From NCBI GenBank assembly GCA_003533405.1, contig DQDL01000031.1, positions 1-12,689 on the forward strand: a stretch of DNA of 12,689 bases, given 5' to 3'. The stretch comes from Clostridiales bacterium (GTDB taxonomy: Bacteria; Bacillota; Clostridia; Oscillospirales; Oscillospiraceae). A program made the translations under genes and the position numbers. The notes below the pieces were generated by a model. That model saw only the letters and a list, made by a program, of their open reading frames with translations, ran no database searches and had not been told where the DNA came from. Of this stretch, positions 11,452 through 12,689 are shown piece by piece; positions within the stretch are counted from its first letter, which is position 1, and the number at the start of each line of letters is the position of its first letter.

Positions 11452-12129
11452 ATGCATATTTTAGTTGTTGAAGACGAGAAGGCGCTTTGCGAGACGATCG
11501 TCCGCAGTCTGCGCCGTCTTGATTACAGTGTGGATCATTGCTATGACGGGAACAAAGCGATCGAGCTGCTTGGCATTGAGAGCTATGACCTTGTACTGCT
11601 TGACTTGAATCTGCCGGGCGCGGACGGCATGACAGTATTGCGGAAGCTCCGCCAAACGGACAGAGACACCAAGGTTCTGATCCTTTCCGCACGCAGCGAG
11701 GTCGCCGATAAGGTGGACGGACTTGATGGCGGAGCAAATGACTATTTATCCAAGCCCTTTCATTTGGAAGAGCTGGAGGCAAGAATACGCAGCCTGACCA
11801 GACGACAGTTCACGCAAAACGACGTGGTTTTGAACTGCGGCGGCGTTTCCTTCGACACCAAAGCACGCATAGCCTCCGCCAACGGACTGAAGCTGACGCT
11901 TACCCGAAAAGAGGCGGCAATTCTTGAATATCTGCTGCTGAATCAGGGGCGTCCCGTAAGTCAGGAAGAGCTTATTGACCATGTTTGGGATAACAGCGTG
12001 GACAATTTCAGCAATTCGATTCGGGTACACATTTCCGCTTTGCGCAAAAAACTGCGCACCGCTCTCGGATACGATCCTATCCGCAACCGCATCGGCGAAG
12101 GATATGTTTTGGAGGAAAACATCTTATGA
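11452..12129 (+). CDS. OmpR-family response regulator
   Basis: A 225-residue DNA-binding regulator. The receiver domain (1-118) has the acidic pair E7/D8, the phosphorylation site D51 in VLLDLNLPG, S79 and K101 in SKPF. The C-terminal winged helix (about 126-223) has the OmpR signature, including TRKEAAILEYLL, VDNFSNSIRVHISALRKKL and an IGEGYVL wing. The ATG at 11452 has AAGGAGG nine bases upstream and is preferred over the longer frame from 11317, which would start upstream of the promoter and add a non-family extension. It overlaps the kinase start by four bases (ATGA). Its divergence from the miniprotein-NapH-TlpA operon, with a repeat-containing gap between, suggests it regulates that operon, perhaps in response to redox, envelope or metal stress; this is inference. 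Confidence 0.96.
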   Translation: MHILVVEDEKALCETIVRSLRRLDYSVDHCYDGNKAIELLGIESYDLVLLDLNLPGADGMTVLRKLRQTDRDTKVLILSARSEVADKVDGLDGGANDYLSKPFHLEELEARIRSLTRRQFTQNDVVLNCGGVSFDTKARIASANGLKLTLTRKEAAILEYLLLNQGRPVSQEELIDHVWDNSVDNFSNSIRVHISALRKKLRTALGYDPIRNRIGEGYVLEENIL

Positions 12130-12689
12130 AAAAGCTTTCTTTGCAATGGCGCATCACCTTAATGACCGCCGTTTTGATCGGTTTGACCTGCGTTGCAATG
12201 AACTGTCTTTTGAGCTACTCCGGCAGATATTATATGGATTCCATAGGTTCATATGTTTCCGCATTCAGCGACACAGAGGAGGGAGAGCCCGGCTTTTTCG
12301 ATCCGGAGCAAAAAAATGCCGATAAGGAGCTGACTATTGTCATACACGGCGTGCAGGATTCCTTTATCGCCACTAACTGGTATATTACGGCGTCGGTGAC
12401 GCTTATCGGCGGCGTGCTGGCATATTTCGTCAGCGGCCGTGCGCTGAAGCCTCTGCGAACCTTTGCAGCTCAAGTAGAAAAAGTGCAGCCTAATAACCTG
12501 ACAGATATGAAGATTACCGAGGAAGTTCTGCCGGAGTTTCGACAGTTCAGCATATCGTTCAACGGTATGCTCGTCCGTCTTGACGAGGGCTTTACCGCCC
12601 AGCGGCAATTCACCGGAAATGCCGCCCACGAACTTCGCACTCCGCTTGCGCTTATGCAGGCTCAGCTTGAGCTGTTTTCCGCCGAGCAC
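12126..12689 (+). CDS. Sensor histidine kinase, N-terminal part (runs off the right edge)
   Basis: The first 188 codons are present. The protein starts MKKLSLQWRI, with a transmembrane segment at about 10-32, a short extracytoplasmic loop of about 50 residues (33-83), a second transmembrane segment (about 85-103), a HAMP-like linker (about 103-155) with ALKPLRTFAAQVEKV, and the start of the HisKA domain with phosphoacceptor H168 in N-A-A-H-E-L-R-T-P-L. The catalytic ATPase domain is beyond the window. The loop is short, acidic and free of cysteine, so it does not point to direct thiol sensing. The start overlaps the response-regulator stop by four bases, so the two form a standard two-component operon. 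Confidence 0.93.
   Translation, partial: MKKLSLQWRITLMTAVLIGLTCVAMNCLLSYSGRYYMDSIGSYVSAFSDTEEGEPGFFDPEQKNADKELTIVIHGVQDSFIATNWYITASVTLIGGVLAYFVSGRALKPLRTFAAQVEKVQPNNLTDMKITEEVLPEFRQFSISFNGMLVRLDEGFTAQRQFTGNAAHELRTPLALMQAQLELFSAEH

Noticed and set aside
1..12689. CRISPR arrays, transposase or integrase genes, rRNA or tRNA genes
   Set aside because: No regularly spaced direct repeats of CRISPR size, no transposase or recombinase motifs, and no tRNA or rRNA signatures apart from the tRNA-like part of tmRNA.

Overview
The window looks like chromosomal DNA from an anaerobic, Gram-positive member of the Clostridia, most likely a gut Oscillospiraceae/Ruminococcaceae-type bacterium. The reasons are AGGAGG-type ribosome binding sites, a lipoprotein signal, a SpoIIE-type phosphatase, a sensory-type [FeFe] hydrogenase, an RseC-like membrane protein, a CD1871A-type CXXC miniprotein and many sigma-A style promoters. 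This placement is inferred from gene content; no species can be named. The window cuts a gene at each edge.

Layout, left to right. 1-195 (-): start of a secreted acidic protein behind a long leader. 558-1061 (+): a flavodoxin-like protein, followed by about 290 bases of unassigned, structured sequence. 1395-2153 (+): a membrane-anchored polysaccharide deacetylase. 2184-5025 (-): a two-gene overlapping operon of a sensory-type [FeFe] hydrogenase and a PP2C/SpoIIE phosphatase. 5136-5558 (+): an RseC/MucC-like protein, divergent from the hydrogenase, with promoters whose -35 boxes overlap. 5647-7239 (+): peptide chain release factor 3. 7309-8291 (+): smpB and a cyclophilin peptidyl-prolyl isomerase, overlapping by one base. 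8302-8461: a run of hairpins including two related copies with compensatory changes. 8497-8844 (+): tmRNA (ssrA), with a strong terminator. 8886-9181: no convincing gene. 9244-11298 (-): a three-gene operon of a CXXC miniprotein, a NapH-like polyferredoxin membrane protein and a TlpA-like lipoprotein thioredoxin. 11452-12689 (+): a divergent OmpR-type response regulator and the start of its histidine kinase.

Three functional themes stand out. First, redox sensing: the hydrogenase keeps its Fe-S ligands but has lost the proton-transfer cysteine, carries a PAS-like domain and is translationally coupled to a phosphatase. Second, translation termination and ribosome rescue: RF3, SmpB and tmRNA lie within 3.2 kb, with a foldase between smpB and ssrA. 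Third, extracytoplasmic thiol/electron transfer: the NapH-like protein could carry electrons across the membrane to the lipoprotein thioredoxin, with the divergent two-component system as the likely regulator.

The points most worth checking are the CXXC-miniprotein/NapH/TlpA module, the hydrogenase-phosphatase pair with its unassigned C-terminal domain, the tandem hairpins before ssrA and the apparently non-Ala resume codon of the tmRNA. No CRISPR array, intact transposase, integrase or rRNA/tRNA gene was seen.
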